Origin: Xylophilus sp. GW821-FHT01B05
GTDB lineage: Bacteria > Pseudomonadota > Gammaproteobacteria > Burkholderiales > Burkholderiaceae_C
Assembly: GCA_038961845.1 (NCBI GenBank)
Contig: CP152408.1
Span: 3,844,001 to 3,908,000, forward strand
DNA length: 64,000 nt
Reading direction: 5' to 3'
Shown here: in pieces, positions 1 through 8,586 of the stretch
How positions within the stretch are numbered: the stretch's first letter is position 1
Layout of the letters: each line of letters opens with the position of its first letter
Notes under the pieces: model-generated
The model's database searches: none
The model's input: only the letters and a program-made list of their open reading frames with translations
Told to the model about the DNA's origin: nothing
Program-made: the position numbers and the translations under genes

Positions 1-1180
1 TGCGGCAGGACAACAGCAGTCGGTTGGGCAAGCCGGTGAGCACGTCGCTGTAGGCCAGGTCTTCGATGCGCTGCTGCGCGGCGCGCTGGGCCGTCAGGTC
101 ACGAAAAAAGCCGATGGTCTGCAGCACGTCGCCGGCGTCATCGCGCAGTACGACCCAGGACAGGCGCACCGGGCAGGTGCTGCCGTCGGCGCGCCGGTGC
201 CAGACCTCGCCCTCCCAGAAGCCGGTGAACTGCCAGGACTTGCCGACATCGGCCAGCAAACGGCCGGTCTCACGTTCTTCAAACAGGTCGAACGCGTTCA
301 TGCCCTGCGGCAAATGGCTGCCTTGGCGTGTGAGCGTGCGAAATGCGGGGTTGACCGACACCACCTGGTGCGCGGCGTCGGTGATGAAGACCGCGTCCGG
401 GCAGGTCTCGAACACCTTGGCCGCCAGGCGCAAGCCATCCTCGGCCGCCACGCGTTCCGTGATGTCCACAAAAGAGAACACGCGACCGATGACCCGGTCC
501 CGGCTGTGCTGCGGCAGCACCGTGCGCTGCAATACGCGGCCAGAGCGCAAGCGCAGGACGTCGGTGGCCTCGGTGTCCATCGACTGCGCCAGCTCCGCCA
601 GGCGCTCTTCGTACGGAGCCGGGTGCTCGATGCTGGCCGCCAGCATGGCGTGCACGGCGGCATCGTCGCGCTGCAGCAGCAGCTCTTTGGGCACGCCCCA
701 TATCTGGGCAAAGCGCCGGTTGAACGCCCGGATGCTGCCGTCCAGGCCGCAGACCAGAAGACCGTCGGCGGTTGATTCGAGCGTGGCACGCAGATCGGCG
801 ACCAGCAGCTCCAGCGCGTCTTCAGTGGCGCGCTGCGACGTGCGGTCCACCGCACCCACCAGCCAGTGGCCACCGCCCTCCCGGTTCAGCCAGCCGATGC
901 GGCGCTCGACATGCAGGACACGGCCGTCGGCATGCACCATGCGAGTGTTGGAGCGCAGCACCGCCGCCATGTTGCCGCCGGCCTCGTCCCAGAACACCTG
1001 GTCTTCCGGGCTGCTGAAGAACTGCAGCACCGGGCGGGCCAGTTGCTCCTGGCGCGACATGCCCAGCAGGTCGGATGCTGCGCGGTTGGCCTCGACGATC
1101 TGGAGGCTGTGCGGGTCCACCAGCCAGACCGCCTCCAGCAGCCCTTCCATCAATGCATCCGGCGTGCCGGACGGCGTCAT
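1..1180 (-). CDS. PAS-GGDEF diguanylate cyclase, 3' part outside window
   Basis: The minus-strand frame starts at ATG 1180 and stays open to the window edge (about 393 codons seen). By translation it holds three PAS-like sensor segments (roughly residues 1-120, 125-250 and 255-370). It then enters a GGDEF domain, recognised by the entry motif DLAYSDVLTGLPNR near residue 375. The GG(D/E)EF signature, and any EAL domain, lie beyond the window, so activity cannot be judged. No membrane segment is seen, so it is probably cytosolic. Its ATG overlaps the stop of the upstream HD-GYP gene (ATGA), so the two c-di-GMP genes are probably translationally coupled. Domain calls are from motif reading only. 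Confidence 0.8.
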   Translation of the reverse strand, partial: MTPSGTPDALMEGLLEAVWLVDPHSLQIVEANRAASDLLGMSRQEQLARPVLQFFSSPEDQVFWDEAGGNMAAVLRSNTRMVHADGRVLHVERRIGWLNREGGGHWLVGAVDRTSQRATEDALELLVADLRATLESTADGLLVCGLDGSIRAFNRRFAQIWGVPKELLLQRDDAAVHAMLAASIEHPAPYEERLAELAQSMDTEATDVLRLRSGRVLQRTVLPQHSRDRVIGRVFSFVDITERVAAEDGLRLAAKVFETCPDAVFITDAAHQVVSVNPAFRTLTRQGSHLPQGMNAFDLFEERETGRLLADVGKSWQFTGFWEGEVWHRRADGSTCPVRLSWVVLRDDAGDVLQTIGFFRDLTAQRAAQQRIEDLAYSDVLTGLPNRLLLSCR

Positions 1181-2469
1181 GCGAGACCCTCCGGCGCATC
1201 AAGTGCAGCGGCGCGCTCGAAGAAGTAGCAGATGCGCTGGCGTGGCGACAGGTAGTCCATGGCCGCGCGCGGCAGTTGCTGCGGCTTCAGGCTGCGGCGG
1301 ATGCTGAGCTCGGGCGCGGTCTCCAGGTCAAGCACCACTGCCTCTTCACGCGGTATGGAGGGGTCGTGCACGATGACCTTGGGCCGCAGCGGCCGCAAGG
1401 AGTTGACCGAGGTGACCAAGGCAAAGCGGTCATTGCCAAGCTGCACCACGGAGCCCGGCGGATAGACGCCCATCATGCGGATGAAGGCGCCAAGCACGAG
1501 CGAGTCGAAGCGCGCCTTCATCTGCGTGAAGATCACCGACAGCGCCTCGTGCGGCGTCAATACGCTGCTGTGGCGGCCGGGGTTGCAGAAGTTGTCATAG
1601 CGATTGACCAGGGCCAGCACCTTGCCGCAGAGCTGCATCTCGGGCCCCTTCAGGCGGTCAGGAAAGCCCGTGCCATCGACCATCTCGTGGTGCTGCGCAA
1701 TGCCGGCGACAACGGCCGCGGGCAGGCCCATGGCCTCGGCTGCCGCCACGCCGTGCGCCACGTGCTGCTGGTAGACGCGGTATTCGGCGGCAGAGAAATA
1801 GTCTTCGGTCTGCCGGAGGCGGTCTGGCAGCTCTTGCTTGCCGATGTCGTGCAGCAGGCCGGCCAGGCCCAGCTCGACCAGGTGCATGCGCTCCAGCCCC
1901 AGCGCCTGCCCGAGCAGCAACGACAACACCATGACATTGACGGGATGCTGGGCGCTGCGTTCACCCACGCCTTCCGAGAGCAGCCGGATCACCGACTCGC
2001 CGTTGGCCAGCAGCTCGTCGACGCAGCCGCCCACCAGCTCTTCGCTGCTCTGGCGTGCCTGGCCCGGGCTCTGGTGCACGATCTCGGCCATGCGCCGGTA
2101 GCGGCGTGCCGCGTCGGCAAAGCGCTGTTCGCAGGCCGTCAGTTGCCGCTGCTGCAGCTCAAGCTGCTTCAGGCGCTGGCGGCGCAGCCCCTGGCCCCAC
2201 CCTTGCCGCGCATCGCCGGCGTCCTCGGCCGGGGCCTCCGTCAGCAGCGCAGCATGCGGCCCCTGCTCCACCACCGCCGCATCGCTGCGATGCGGGAAGT
2301 AGCGCACCCGCCGCACACCCAGCGTCGCTATGGTGTGGATCTGCGCCTCGGTGGAAATCTTGAAGTTGTTCAGGGGAAATGGATGGTCCATCCAGCCCAA
2401 GTCGAGTTGAATGAACATCCCGATGCGCAACTGACTTACGTCGACAAGTTTCGACTGACCCTCTTCCAT
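1177..2469 (-). CDS. HD-GYP domain c-di-GMP phosphodiesterase
   Basis: This 430-residue protein has an N-terminal DUF3391-like segment (residues 1-65, MEEGQSKLVDVSQLRIGMFI), a helical linker, and an HD-GYP domain from about residue 180. Visible signatures are LLHDIGK (metal-binding HD) and HHEMVDGTGFP, where the usual GYP triad reads GFP. Members of the family hydrolyse c-di-GMP through a di- or tri-iron centre. The conserved residues suggest activity, though the Y-to-F change is worth noting. It overlaps the downstream PAS-GGDEF gene by 4 bp, pairing a likely synthase with a likely hydrolase in one transcript. The 165-bp upstream gap contains a dyad (2498-2554) that may be its operator. Confidence 0.9.
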   Translation of the reverse strand: MEEGQSKLVDVSQLRIGMFIQLDLGWMDHPFPLNNFKISTEAQIHTIATLGVRRVRYFPHRSDAAVVEQGPHAALLTEAPAEDAGDARQGWGQGLRRQRLKQLELQQRQLTACEQRFADAARRYRRMAEIVHQSPGQARQSSEELVGGCVDELLANGESVIRLLSEGVGERSAQHPVNVMVLSLLLGQALGLERMHLVELGLAGLLHDIGKQELPDRLRQTEDYFSAAEYRVYQQHVAHGVAAAEAMGLPAAVVAGIAQHHEMVDGTGFPDRLKGPEMQLCGKVLALVNRYDNFCNPGRHSSVLTPHEALSVIFTQMKARFDSLVLGAFIRMMGVYPPGSVVQLGNDRFALVTSVNSLRPLRPKVIVHDPSIPREEAVVLDLETAPELSIRRSLKPQQLPRAAMDYLSPRQRICYFFERAAALDAPEGLA

Positions 2470-2497
2470 GAACGACTCACGGGGTTGACCCCCATGG

Positions 2498-2554
2498 CCT
2501 TGTTATATGTAACGCACCAACGACCCTTAAGAACGTGCATGTTACACAACAAGG
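2498..2554. promoter_or_regulatory. Inverted repeat upstream of HD-GYP gene
   Basis: Two arms, CCTTGTTATATGTAAC (2498-2513) and GTTACACAACAAGG (2541-2554), form an imperfect dyad in the gap between the HD-GYP gene and the convergent-side malonyl-CoA synthetase. The region is AT-rich relative to the surroundings. It lies 29-85 bp upstream of the HD-GYP start, a plausible operator or promoter site. No regulator can be assigned. Confidence 0.4.
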
Positions 2555-2634
2555 CACAGTGAAACGAATGTCATCACCGATGGGTGTTCTGCGCATGCAA
2601 CATTTTTGGGGTTGCCCTCGAATTTCTGCATGGG

Positions 2635-4161
2635 CTACACAAACAAGGCCTTGAATTCCTCGCGCAGCAGGTTCTTTTGCACCTTGCCCATGGTGTTGCG
2701 CGGCAGCTCCGGCACCACGGCGCAATGCTTGGGAATCTTGAAGTTGGCCAGCTGCACGCGCAGCTGCGCCAGGATGGCCGCCGCGTCTGGCTTGGCGCCG
2801 ACGCGCGGGATGACGATGGCCACCCCGACCTCGCCAAAATCCGGGTGCGGCACGCCGACCACGGCGCTTTCGGCCACGCCCGGCATGTCGTTGATGCGCC
2901 CCTCGATCTCGGCCGGGTAGACGTTGTAGCCGCCGCTGATGATCAGGTCCTTGCTGCGCCCGACGATGGTGACGTAGCCATCGGTATCCACGCGGCCCAC
3001 GTCGCCGGTGCGGAAGAAACCGTCGGCGGTGAATTCCTCGCGGGTTTTCTCGGGCATGCGCCAGTAGCCCTGGAACACGTTCGGGCCTTTGACCTGGATG
3101 CCGCCGGTCTCGCCGGTAGCCAGCGGCTGGCCGTCGTCGCCGGCCACGCGCAGTTGCACGCCTGGCAAGGGGAAGCCCACGGTGCCGCCACGGCGCGCGC
3201 CCTGGGCTGCGTCGTAGGGGTTGGAGGTCAGCATGGCGGTTTCGCTCATGCCGTAGCGCTCCAGAATGACGTGGCCGGTGCGCTCTTCCCAGGCGCGGAA
3301 GGTCTCGATCAGCAGCGGCGCCGAGCCGGCAATAAAGAGCCGCATATTGCGCACTGCCGCGCGGTCCAGGCCCGGCTCCTGCAGCAGGCGCACATACAAG
3401 GTGGGCACGCCCATGAACACGGTGGCGTCGGGCAGGCGGCGCAGCACCAGGGCCGGGTCAAATTTAGCCAGCCAGATCATCTTGCTGCCGTTGAGCAGCG
3501 CGCCATGCAGGGCGACGAAAAGTCCGTGCACGTGGAAGATCGGCAGCGCGTGGATCAGCACGTCGCCCGTGCGCCAGCCCCAGTACTCTTTCAGTACCTG
3601 CGCATTGCTCAGCAGGTTGCCGTGGCTGAGCATGGCTCCCTTGCTGCGCCCTGTCGTGCCGCTGGTGTAGAGGATGGCGGCCAGGTCGTCTGCGCGGCGC
3701 GGCGCCACGGCATGCGTGTCGGGCATGGGCGTGGCGGCATCCAGCAGCGTGCCGCTGCGGTCGTCGTCCAGGGTGAACACATGGCGCGTGCCGGCAGCCT
3801 GCGCCACTTCGCGCATCCAGGCTTGGTTGCGCGAGGCGCAGACCACCACCTCGGGCTCGGCATTGCCGATGAAGTATTCGATCTCCGAGCGCTGGTAGGC
3901 GGTGTTGAGCGGCAAAAACACATAGCCCGCGCGCAGCGTGGCCAGGTAGAGCAGCGCGGCTTCGACCGATTTCTCTACCTGCACCGCCACGCGTGCACCC
4001 TTGGCCAGCTTGAGCGACTGCAGCAGGTTGGCGATGCGCGCGCTGGCGCGGTCCAGGTCGCGCCAGCTGTAGAACAGGCCGCTGTCGGTCTCGATGGCGG
4101 TGGCATCCAGGTCGGCGGGGAAGGCGGCGCGCAGGGCGGCGAAGAGATTCTGGTTCCTCAT
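2635..4161 (-). CDS. Malonyl-CoA synthetase (MatB-like acyl-CoA ligase)
   Basis: This 508-residue ANL-superfamily adenylating enzyme is predicted to convert malonate, ATP and CoA to malonyl-CoA. The AMP-binding motif YTSGTTGRSKG lies near residue 155. The C-terminal domain carries the GRSKDLIISGGYNVYP hinge region and the PRNTMGKVQKNLLR lysine motif. The overall pattern matches MatB better than acetyl-CoA or long-chain ligases, but the malonate-specificity residues were not checked. I chose ATG 4161 (MRNQNLFAALR) because the 20 extra codons of a longer TTG-initiated frame are unlike the family and run toward a dispersed repeat. No decarboxylase or transporter gene is adjacent, so its pathway context here is unclear. 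Confidence 0.8.
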   Translation of the reverse strand: MRNQNLFAALRAAFPADLDATAIETDSGLFYSWRDLDRASARIANLLQSLKLAKGARVAVQVEKSVEAALLYLATLRAGYVFLPLNTAYQRSEIEYFIGNAEPEVVVCASRNQAWMREVAQAAGTRHVFTLDDDRSGTLLDAATPMPDTHAVAPRRADDLAAILYTSGTTGRSKGAMLSHGNLLSNAQVLKEYWGWRTGDVLIHALPIFHVHGLFVALHGALLNGSKMIWLAKFDPALVLRRLPDATVFMGVPTLYVRLLQEPGLDRAAVRNMRLFIAGSAPLLIETFRAWEERTGHVILERYGMSETAMLTSNPYDAAQGARRGGTVGFPLPGVQLRVAGDDGQPLATGETGGIQVKGPNVFQGYWRMPEKTREEFTADGFFRTGDVGRVDTDGYVTIVGRSKDLIISGGYNVYPAEIEGRINDMPGVAESAVVGVPHPDFGEVGVAIVIPRVGAKPDAAAILAQLRVQLANFKIPKHCAVVPELPRNTMGKVQKNLLREEFKALFV

Positions 4162-4220
4162 GGGATCACGAATAGCGGGTAGGTACGGCAAGAAGAAAAG
4201 AGCGGCATCAGCACGGCTCA

Positions 4221-4277
4221 ATAGCTACCAAATAGATAGCTATCAGCCCAGGCTGTACAAGGGCTAGAGGCATATTT
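4221..4277 (+). repeat. Comamonad dispersed repeat, copy 1
   Basis: AT-rich intergenic element with the pattern AGCCCAGG...CAAGGGCTAGAGG then CATATTT, lying between the malonyl-CoA synthetase start and the lgt stop. It is one of six recognisable relatives in this window and is the closest match to the copy inside murI (31 of 41 positions identical without gaps). Confidence 0.8.
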
Positions 4278-4290
4278 CGTCTAAAAACCT

Positions 4291-5103
4291 TTAGCCCACC
4301 TGGCCCTGGCGGCTGCGCCAGGCCAGCCACAGGCCGAAGGCGATCATCGGCAGGCACAGCCACTGGCCCATGCTCATGCCCAGCGGCAGCAGGCCCAGGA
4401 AGCTGTCGGGCTCACGGAAGAATTCGGCGATGAAGCGCAGGCTGCCGTAGCCGATCAGGAAGGCCGCAGCCACCTGGCCCTGGCGGCGCGGCTTGCGCGC
4501 ATACAGCCACAGCAGCACGAAGAGCAGCAGGCCTTCCAGCAGGAACTGGTAGATCTGCGACGGATGGCGCGGCAGCATCGATCCGCTCTGCGGAAACACC
4601 ATGCCCCAGGGCAGCGATGGATCGCTGAAGCGGCCCCACAGCTCGCCATTGATGAAGTTGCCAATGCGCCCGGCCGCCAGACCGGTGGGCACGCAGGGCG
4701 CGACAAAATCGGCCACCTGCAGCCAGGGCCGGCGGCGCGAACGCGCAAACCACAGCATCGAGCCGATCACGCCCAGCAGGCCGCCATGAAAGCTCATGCC
4801 GCCCTGCCAGATATAGAAGATCTCCAGCGGATGGGTGGCGTAGTAGCCGGGCTTGTAGAACAGGCAGTAGCCCAGCCGCCCGCCCAGCACCACGCCGGCC
4901 ACGCCCAGGAACAGGATGTCTTCCACATCCTTGCGCGTCCAGGCGCCGTCGCCGGTGATGGCGGCATAGGGCTGGTGCCGCAGCCGCAGGTTGCCCAGGA
5001 ACAAAAACAAGGCAAAGGCTGCGAGATAGGTCAGGCCGTACCAGTGCACGGCAAGCGGGCCAATCTGCAGGGCAACCGGGTCGATATGGGGGTACATCAG
5101 CAT
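4291..5103 (-). CDS. lgt: Prolipoprotein diacylglyceryl transferase
   Basis: This 270-residue polytopic inner-membrane enzyme moves diacylglycerol from phosphatidylglycerol to the lipobox cysteine of prolipoproteins. Its N-terminus [20 protein letters not shown] matches Lgt proteins. The signature [14 protein letters not shown] contains the conserved Arg/Asn/Glu cluster, and hydrophobic segments run the whole length. An open frame extends 25 codons further upstream, but that part overlaps a dispersed repeat, and ATG 5103 gives the family-like start. Downstream lies repeat copy 1; upstream lies repeat copy 2 and then the LysR gene, on the same strand but probably a separate unit. Family assignment is secure. 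Confidence 0.95.
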   Translation of the reverse strand: MLMYPHIDPVALQIGPLAVHWYGLTYLAAFALFLFLGNLRLRHQPYAAITGDGAWTRKDVEDILFLGVAGVVLGGRLGYCLFYKPGYYATHPLEIFYIWQGGMSFHGGLLGVIGSMLWFARSRRRPWLQVADFVAPCVPTGLAAGRIGNFINGELWGRFSDPSLPWGMVFPQSGSMLPRHPSQIYQFLLEGLLLFVLLWLYARKPRRQGQVAAAFLIGYGSLRFIAEFFREPDSFLGLLPLGMSMGQWLCLPMIAFGLWLAWRSRQGQVG

Positions 5104-5152
5104 GATGGCGGCTATTGTGCCCGTGGCGTGCGTCACGCCAGGAATATGAACC

Positions 5153-5200
5153 AAATAGGCCTCTAGCCCAGTACCCACCTGGGCTTATAGCTATGAATTA
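5153..5200 (-). repeat. Comamonad dispersed repeat, copy 2
   Basis: Inverted-orientation copy between lgt and the LysR gene: GGCCTCTAGCCC ... GGGCTTATAGCTATG on the plus strand. It runs into the end of the LysR gene, so the TAG stop (5191-5193) and the last two residues (Asn-Ser) of that protein come from the repeat. Confidence 0.75.
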
Positions 5201-6117
5201 AGAAGCACCTGCTGGCGCACGAAATCCACGAAGCGCGCCAGCGCCGGGTTGGCGGCATCTGCCGGCCAGACCAGGCTGGTTTCGCAGGCCGGCAGCGCCG
5301 GTGCGCGGCGGCGCCGGGCCGGCGTGCGGTAGACCACGCCGGCGCGGCGGAACTGGGTCACGCTGGCCGGCACCCAGGCCACGCCGATGCCGGCCGACAC
5401 CAGGTTGACGATGGTCTGCATCTGGATCGCCTCCTGCACCACCTCGGGCGAGCGGCCGGCCGCGTGGTAGAGCGCAAACACCGCGTCGTACAGCGAAGGC
5501 GCGATGCGGCGCGGGAAGATCACCAGCGGCTCGGCCAGCACCGCGTCCAGCGGCGGCGCCTGCAGCGCGGCCAGCGGATGGTGCTCGGGCAGGGCCAGCA
5601 GCAATGGCTCGGCCAACACACGGAAGGCCTGCAAGCCGGGCGGCGCAAAACCGGGGGAATGCAGCATCAGGCCGGCATCCAGCTCGCCGCGTGCAAACGC
5701 TTGCAGTTGCACGTCGCCCGTGGCCTCGACCAGTTCCAGCGCCACCTGCGGGCAGGCCGCGCGAAAGGCCCGCACCCAGCCCGGCAGGCGCTCAAAACCG
5801 ATGGTGGAGACAAAACCCAGCCGCAGCCGCCCGACTTCGCCCCCGGCCGCCGCGCGCGCCCGCGCCGGCAGCGCGCGGGCCCGCTCCAGCAGGTCACGCA
5901 CATCGGGCAGCAGGGCTTCGCCGGCGGCGGTGAGCTGCACGCGCCGGCTGGTGCGGTCGAACAGCGGCGTGCCCAGCGTCTTCTCCAGCAAGGCGATGGC
6001 CTGGGTCAGCGGCGGCTGGGTCATATGCAGGCGCAGCGCGGCGCGGCCGAAGTGCAGCTCTTCAGCCACGGCCAGGAACTGGCGCCAGACGCGGAGTTCT
6101 ATGGGGGCGTCATTCAT
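5191..6117 (-). CDS. LysR-family transcriptional regulator
   Basis: A 308-residue LysR protein. The N-terminal winged helix-turn-helix covers about residues 1-65 (LHFGRAALRLHMTQPPLTQA is the recognition region). A periplasmic-binding-protein-like effector domain spans about 90-300. It is transcribed away from ilvD, with a 99-bp gap holding an ATTG-N8-CAAT dyad. LysR proteins commonly repress themselves and regulate the divergent gene, so ilvD control is plausible but inferred. I chose ATG 6117 over the GTG two codons upstream because it gives the usual MNDAPIELRVWRQF start. The extreme C-terminus is formed by a dispersed repeat. Confidence 0.9.
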   Translation of the reverse strand: MNDAPIELRVWRQFLAVAEELHFGRAALRLHMTQPPLTQAIALLEKTLGTPLFDRTSRRVQLTAAGEALLPDVRDLLERARALPARARAAAGGEVGRLRLGFVSTIGFERLPGWVRAFRAACPQVALELVEATGDVQLQAFARGELDAGLMLHSPGFAPPGLQAFRVLAEPLLLALPEHHPLAALQAPPLDAVLAEPLVIFPRRIAPSLYDAVFALYHAAGRSPEVVQEAIQMQTIVNLVSAGIGVAWVPASVTQFRRAGVVYRTPARRRRAPALPACETSLVWPADAANPALARFVDFVRQQVLLNS

Positions 6118-6150
6118 ATGCACAGCATATCAATACCGCCTTGAGAATGG

Positions 6151-6166
6151 ATTGGAATCTATCAAT
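6151..6166. promoter_or_regulatory. LysR-type dyad in the lysR-ilvD gap
   Basis: ATTG, eight bases, then CAAT, centred in the 99-bp divergent intergenic region. LysR-family sites are typically interrupted dyads containing T-N11-A, which this resembles. Regulation of ilvD or autoregulation is inferred, not shown. Confidence 0.35.
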
Positions 6167-6216
6167 CACCCGGCGCATACTTCCGCCGTACAAAAACCCC
6201 ACGAGAGAGACTTCTG

Positions 6217-7911
6217 ATGGACACCAAGGTCATCCAGATCAACCGCCGCAGCGCCAACATCACTGAAGGCAAGTCGCGCGCCCCCAATCGCTCCATGTAC
6301 TACGCCATGGGCTACGAGGAAGGCGACTTCAAGAAGCCCATGGTGGGCGTGGCCAACGGCCACAGCACCATCACGCCCTGCAACTCGGGCCTGCAGAAGC
6401 TGGCTGACGCAGCCATCGCAGGCATCGAAGAAGCCGGCGGCAACGCCCAGGTGTTTGGCACGCCCACCATCAGCGACGGCATGGCCATGGGCACCGAAGG
6501 CATGAAGTACAGCCTGGTGAGCCGCGAAGTCATCAGCGACTGCGTGGAAACCAGCGTGCAAGGCCAGTGGATGGACGGCGTGCTGGTGGTCGGCGGCTGC
6601 GACAAGAACATGCCCGGTGGCCTGATGGGCATGCTGCGCGCCAATGTGCCGGCCATCTATGTCTACGGCGGCACCATCCTGCCGGGCCGCTACAAGGGCC
6701 AGGACCTGAACATCGTCAGCGTGTTCGAAGCCGTGGGCCAGAACGCCGCCGGCAACCTGAGCGACGAAGACCTGCGCGAGATCGAAATGCGCGCCATCCC
6801 CGGCACCGGCTCTTGCGGCGGCATGTACACGGCCAACACCATGTCCAGCGCCTTCGAAGCCCTGGGCATCAGCCTGCCCTACTCGTCGACCATGGCCAAC
6901 CCGCATGACGAGAAAGAAAACTCGGCCAAGGAATCGGCCAAGGTGCTGATCGAGGCGATCAAGAAAGATCTGAAGCCACGCGACATCGTCACCAAGAAGG
7001 CGATCGAGAACGCCGTGGCCGTGATCATGGCCACCGGCGGCTCGACCAACGCGGTGCTGCACTTCTTGGCGATTGCGCACACGGCGGGCGTGGAGTGGTC
7101 TATCGACGACTTCGAGCGCATCCGCAAGAAGACGCCGGTGCTGTGCGACCTCAAGCCCAGCGGCAAGTACCTGGCGGTGGACCTGCACCAGGCCGGCGGC
7201 ATTCCGCAAGTGATGAAGGTGTTGCTGAACGCCGGCCTGCTGCATGGCGACTGCATCACCATCAGCGGCCAGACCATTGCCGAGGTGCTGAAAGACGTGC
7301 CCGACGTGCCACGCGCCGACCAGGACGTGATCCGCCCGATCGACAAGCCCATGTACGAAGAAGGCCACCTGGCCATCCTGAAGGGCAACCTGAGCCCCGA
7401 AGGCGCGGTGGCCAAGATCACCGGCCTGAAGAACCCGGTCATCACCGGCCCGGCGCGCGTTTTCGACGACGAGCAATCGGCGCTGGCCGCCATCCTGGCC
7501 GGCAAGATCGTGGCCGGCGACGTGATGGTGCTGCGCTACCTGGGCCCCAAGGGCGGCCCGGGCATGCCCGAGATGCTGGCCCCCACGGGCGCGCTGATCG
7601 GCGCCGGCCTGGGCGAAAGCGTGGGCCTGATCACCGACGGCCGCTTCTCTGGCGGCACCTGGGGCATGGTGGTGGGCCACGTGGCGCCGGAAGCGGCAGC
7701 AGGCGGCAACATTGCCTTCATCCACGAGGGTGACTCGATCACCATCGACGCGCACCAGCTGGTGCTGGAACTGAACGTGCCCGAAGCCGAGCTGGCCAAG
7801 CGCCGCGAAGGCTGGACGCCGCCGGCGCCGCGCTACACCCGTGGCGTGCAGGCCAAGTTCGCCTTCAACGCCGCCAGCGCCAGCAAGGGCGCGGTGCTGG
7901 ACGACTTCTAA
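6217..7911 (+). CDS. ilvD: Dihydroxy-acid dehydratase
   Basis: This 564-residue enzyme of valine, leucine and isoleucine synthesis dehydrates 2,3-dihydroxy acids to 2-oxo acids using an Fe-S cluster. Visible cysteines include [10 protein letters not shown] and [14 protein letters not shown], both classic IlvD/Edd signatures. The C-terminal [14 protein letters not shown] is also diagnostic. The length is typical of the shorter cytosolic IlvD forms. It is preceded by AGAGAGACTT and starts at ATG 6217. The two-component pair begins 9 bp after its stop, so read-through into those genes is likely. Divergent from the LysR regulator. Confidence 0.96.
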   Translation: MDTKVIQINRRSANITEGKSRAPNRSMYYAMGYEEGDFKKPMVGVANGHSTITPCNSGLQKLADAAIAGIEEAGGNAQVFGTPTISDGMAMGTEGMKYSLVSREVISDCVETSVQGQWMDGVLVVGGCDKNMPGGLMGMLRANVPAIYVYGGTILPGRYKGQDLNIVSVFEAVGQNAAGNLSDEDLREIEMRAIPGTGSCGGMYTANTMSSAFEALGISLPYSSTMANPHDEKENSAKESAKVLIEAIKKDLKPRDIVTKKAIENAVAVIMATGGSTNAVLHFLAIAHTAGVEWSIDDFERIRKKTPVLCDLKPSGKYLAVDLHQAGGIPQVMKVLLNAGLLHGDCITISGQTIAEVLKDVPDVPRADQDVIRPIDKPMYEEGHLAILKGNLSPEGAVAKITGLKNPVITGPARVFDDEQSALAAILAGKIVAGDVMVLRYLGPKGGPGMPEMLAPTGALIGAGLGESVGLITDGRFSGGTWGMVVGHVAPEAAAGGNIAFIHEGDSITIDAHQLVLELNVPEAELAKRREGWTPPAPRYTRGVQAKFAFNAASASKGAVLDDF

Positions 7912-7920
7912 GCGCAGCCC

Positions 7921-8586
7921 ATGCGCGTCCTGCTGGTCGAGGACGACCCGGCACTGCGGCTGGGCGTCACGCGCACCCTGCAGGCCGAGGGCTGGCAGGT
8001 CGATGCGGTGACCGACGGCGAATACGCGCTGGCCGCCACCGCCACCGAGCAGTACGACGCCGCGGTGCTGGACCTGGGCCTGCCGCGGCGCGACGGCTTT
8101 GACGTGCTGCGCCACTGGCGCACACACGGCCACGACCTGGCGGTGCTGATCCTGACCGCCAACGACGGCCTGCCCAACCGGTTGCGCGGCCTGAATGAGG
8201 GCGCCGACGACTACCTGCCCAAGCCCTTCGAGCCCGAAGAGCTGGTGGCCCGGCTGCGTGCCGTTACGCGGCGCCGGCGCGGCAGCAGCAGCAACCTGCT
8301 GACGGTGGGCGCGCTCAGCTTCAACACCGACAGCCGCGAGCTGCGCTGCCGTGACGAGCGCCTGCCGCTCAGCCCGCGCGAGGCAGCGCTGGTCGAGCTG
8401 CTGATGGCATCGCCCGGCACCGCCGTATCCAAGAGCCGCATCATCTCGGCCATGTCGAGCTGGGAATCCAACTTCAGCGCCAATGCGGTGGAGATCTACA
8501 TCCTGAAGCTGCGGCGCAAGCTGGCCGTGGCCGGCGTCAACATCGTGACGGTGCGTGGCGTGGGCTATGCGCTGGAGCTGGTGTGA
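7921..8586 (+). CDS. OmpR/PhoB-type response regulator
   Basis: This 221-residue protein has an N-terminal receiver domain: acidic pair LLVEDDP, phospho-acceptor Asp in VLDLGLPRRDG near residue 52, and Lys in LPKPFEPEEL near 100. A winged-helix DNA-binding domain follows (about 125-220, ending KLRRKLAVAGVNIVTVRGVG). The overall type is close to TctD/QseB regulators. Its stop overlaps the start of the histidine kinase gene, marking a cognate pair. It follows ilvD by 9 bp. Because the pair directly precedes an RND efflux operon, that operon is a possible target, but no binding site was identified. Confidence 0.92.
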   Translation: MRVLLVEDDPALRLGVTRTLQAEGWQVDAVTDGEYALAATATEQYDAAVLDLGLPRRDGFDVLRHWRTHGHDLAVLILTANDGLPNRLRGLNEGADDYLPKPFEPEELVARLRAVTRRRRGSSSNLLTVGALSFNTDSRELRCRDERLPLSPREAALVELLMASPGTAVSKSRIISAMSSWESNFSANAVEIYILKLRRKLAVAGVNIVTVRGVGYALELV

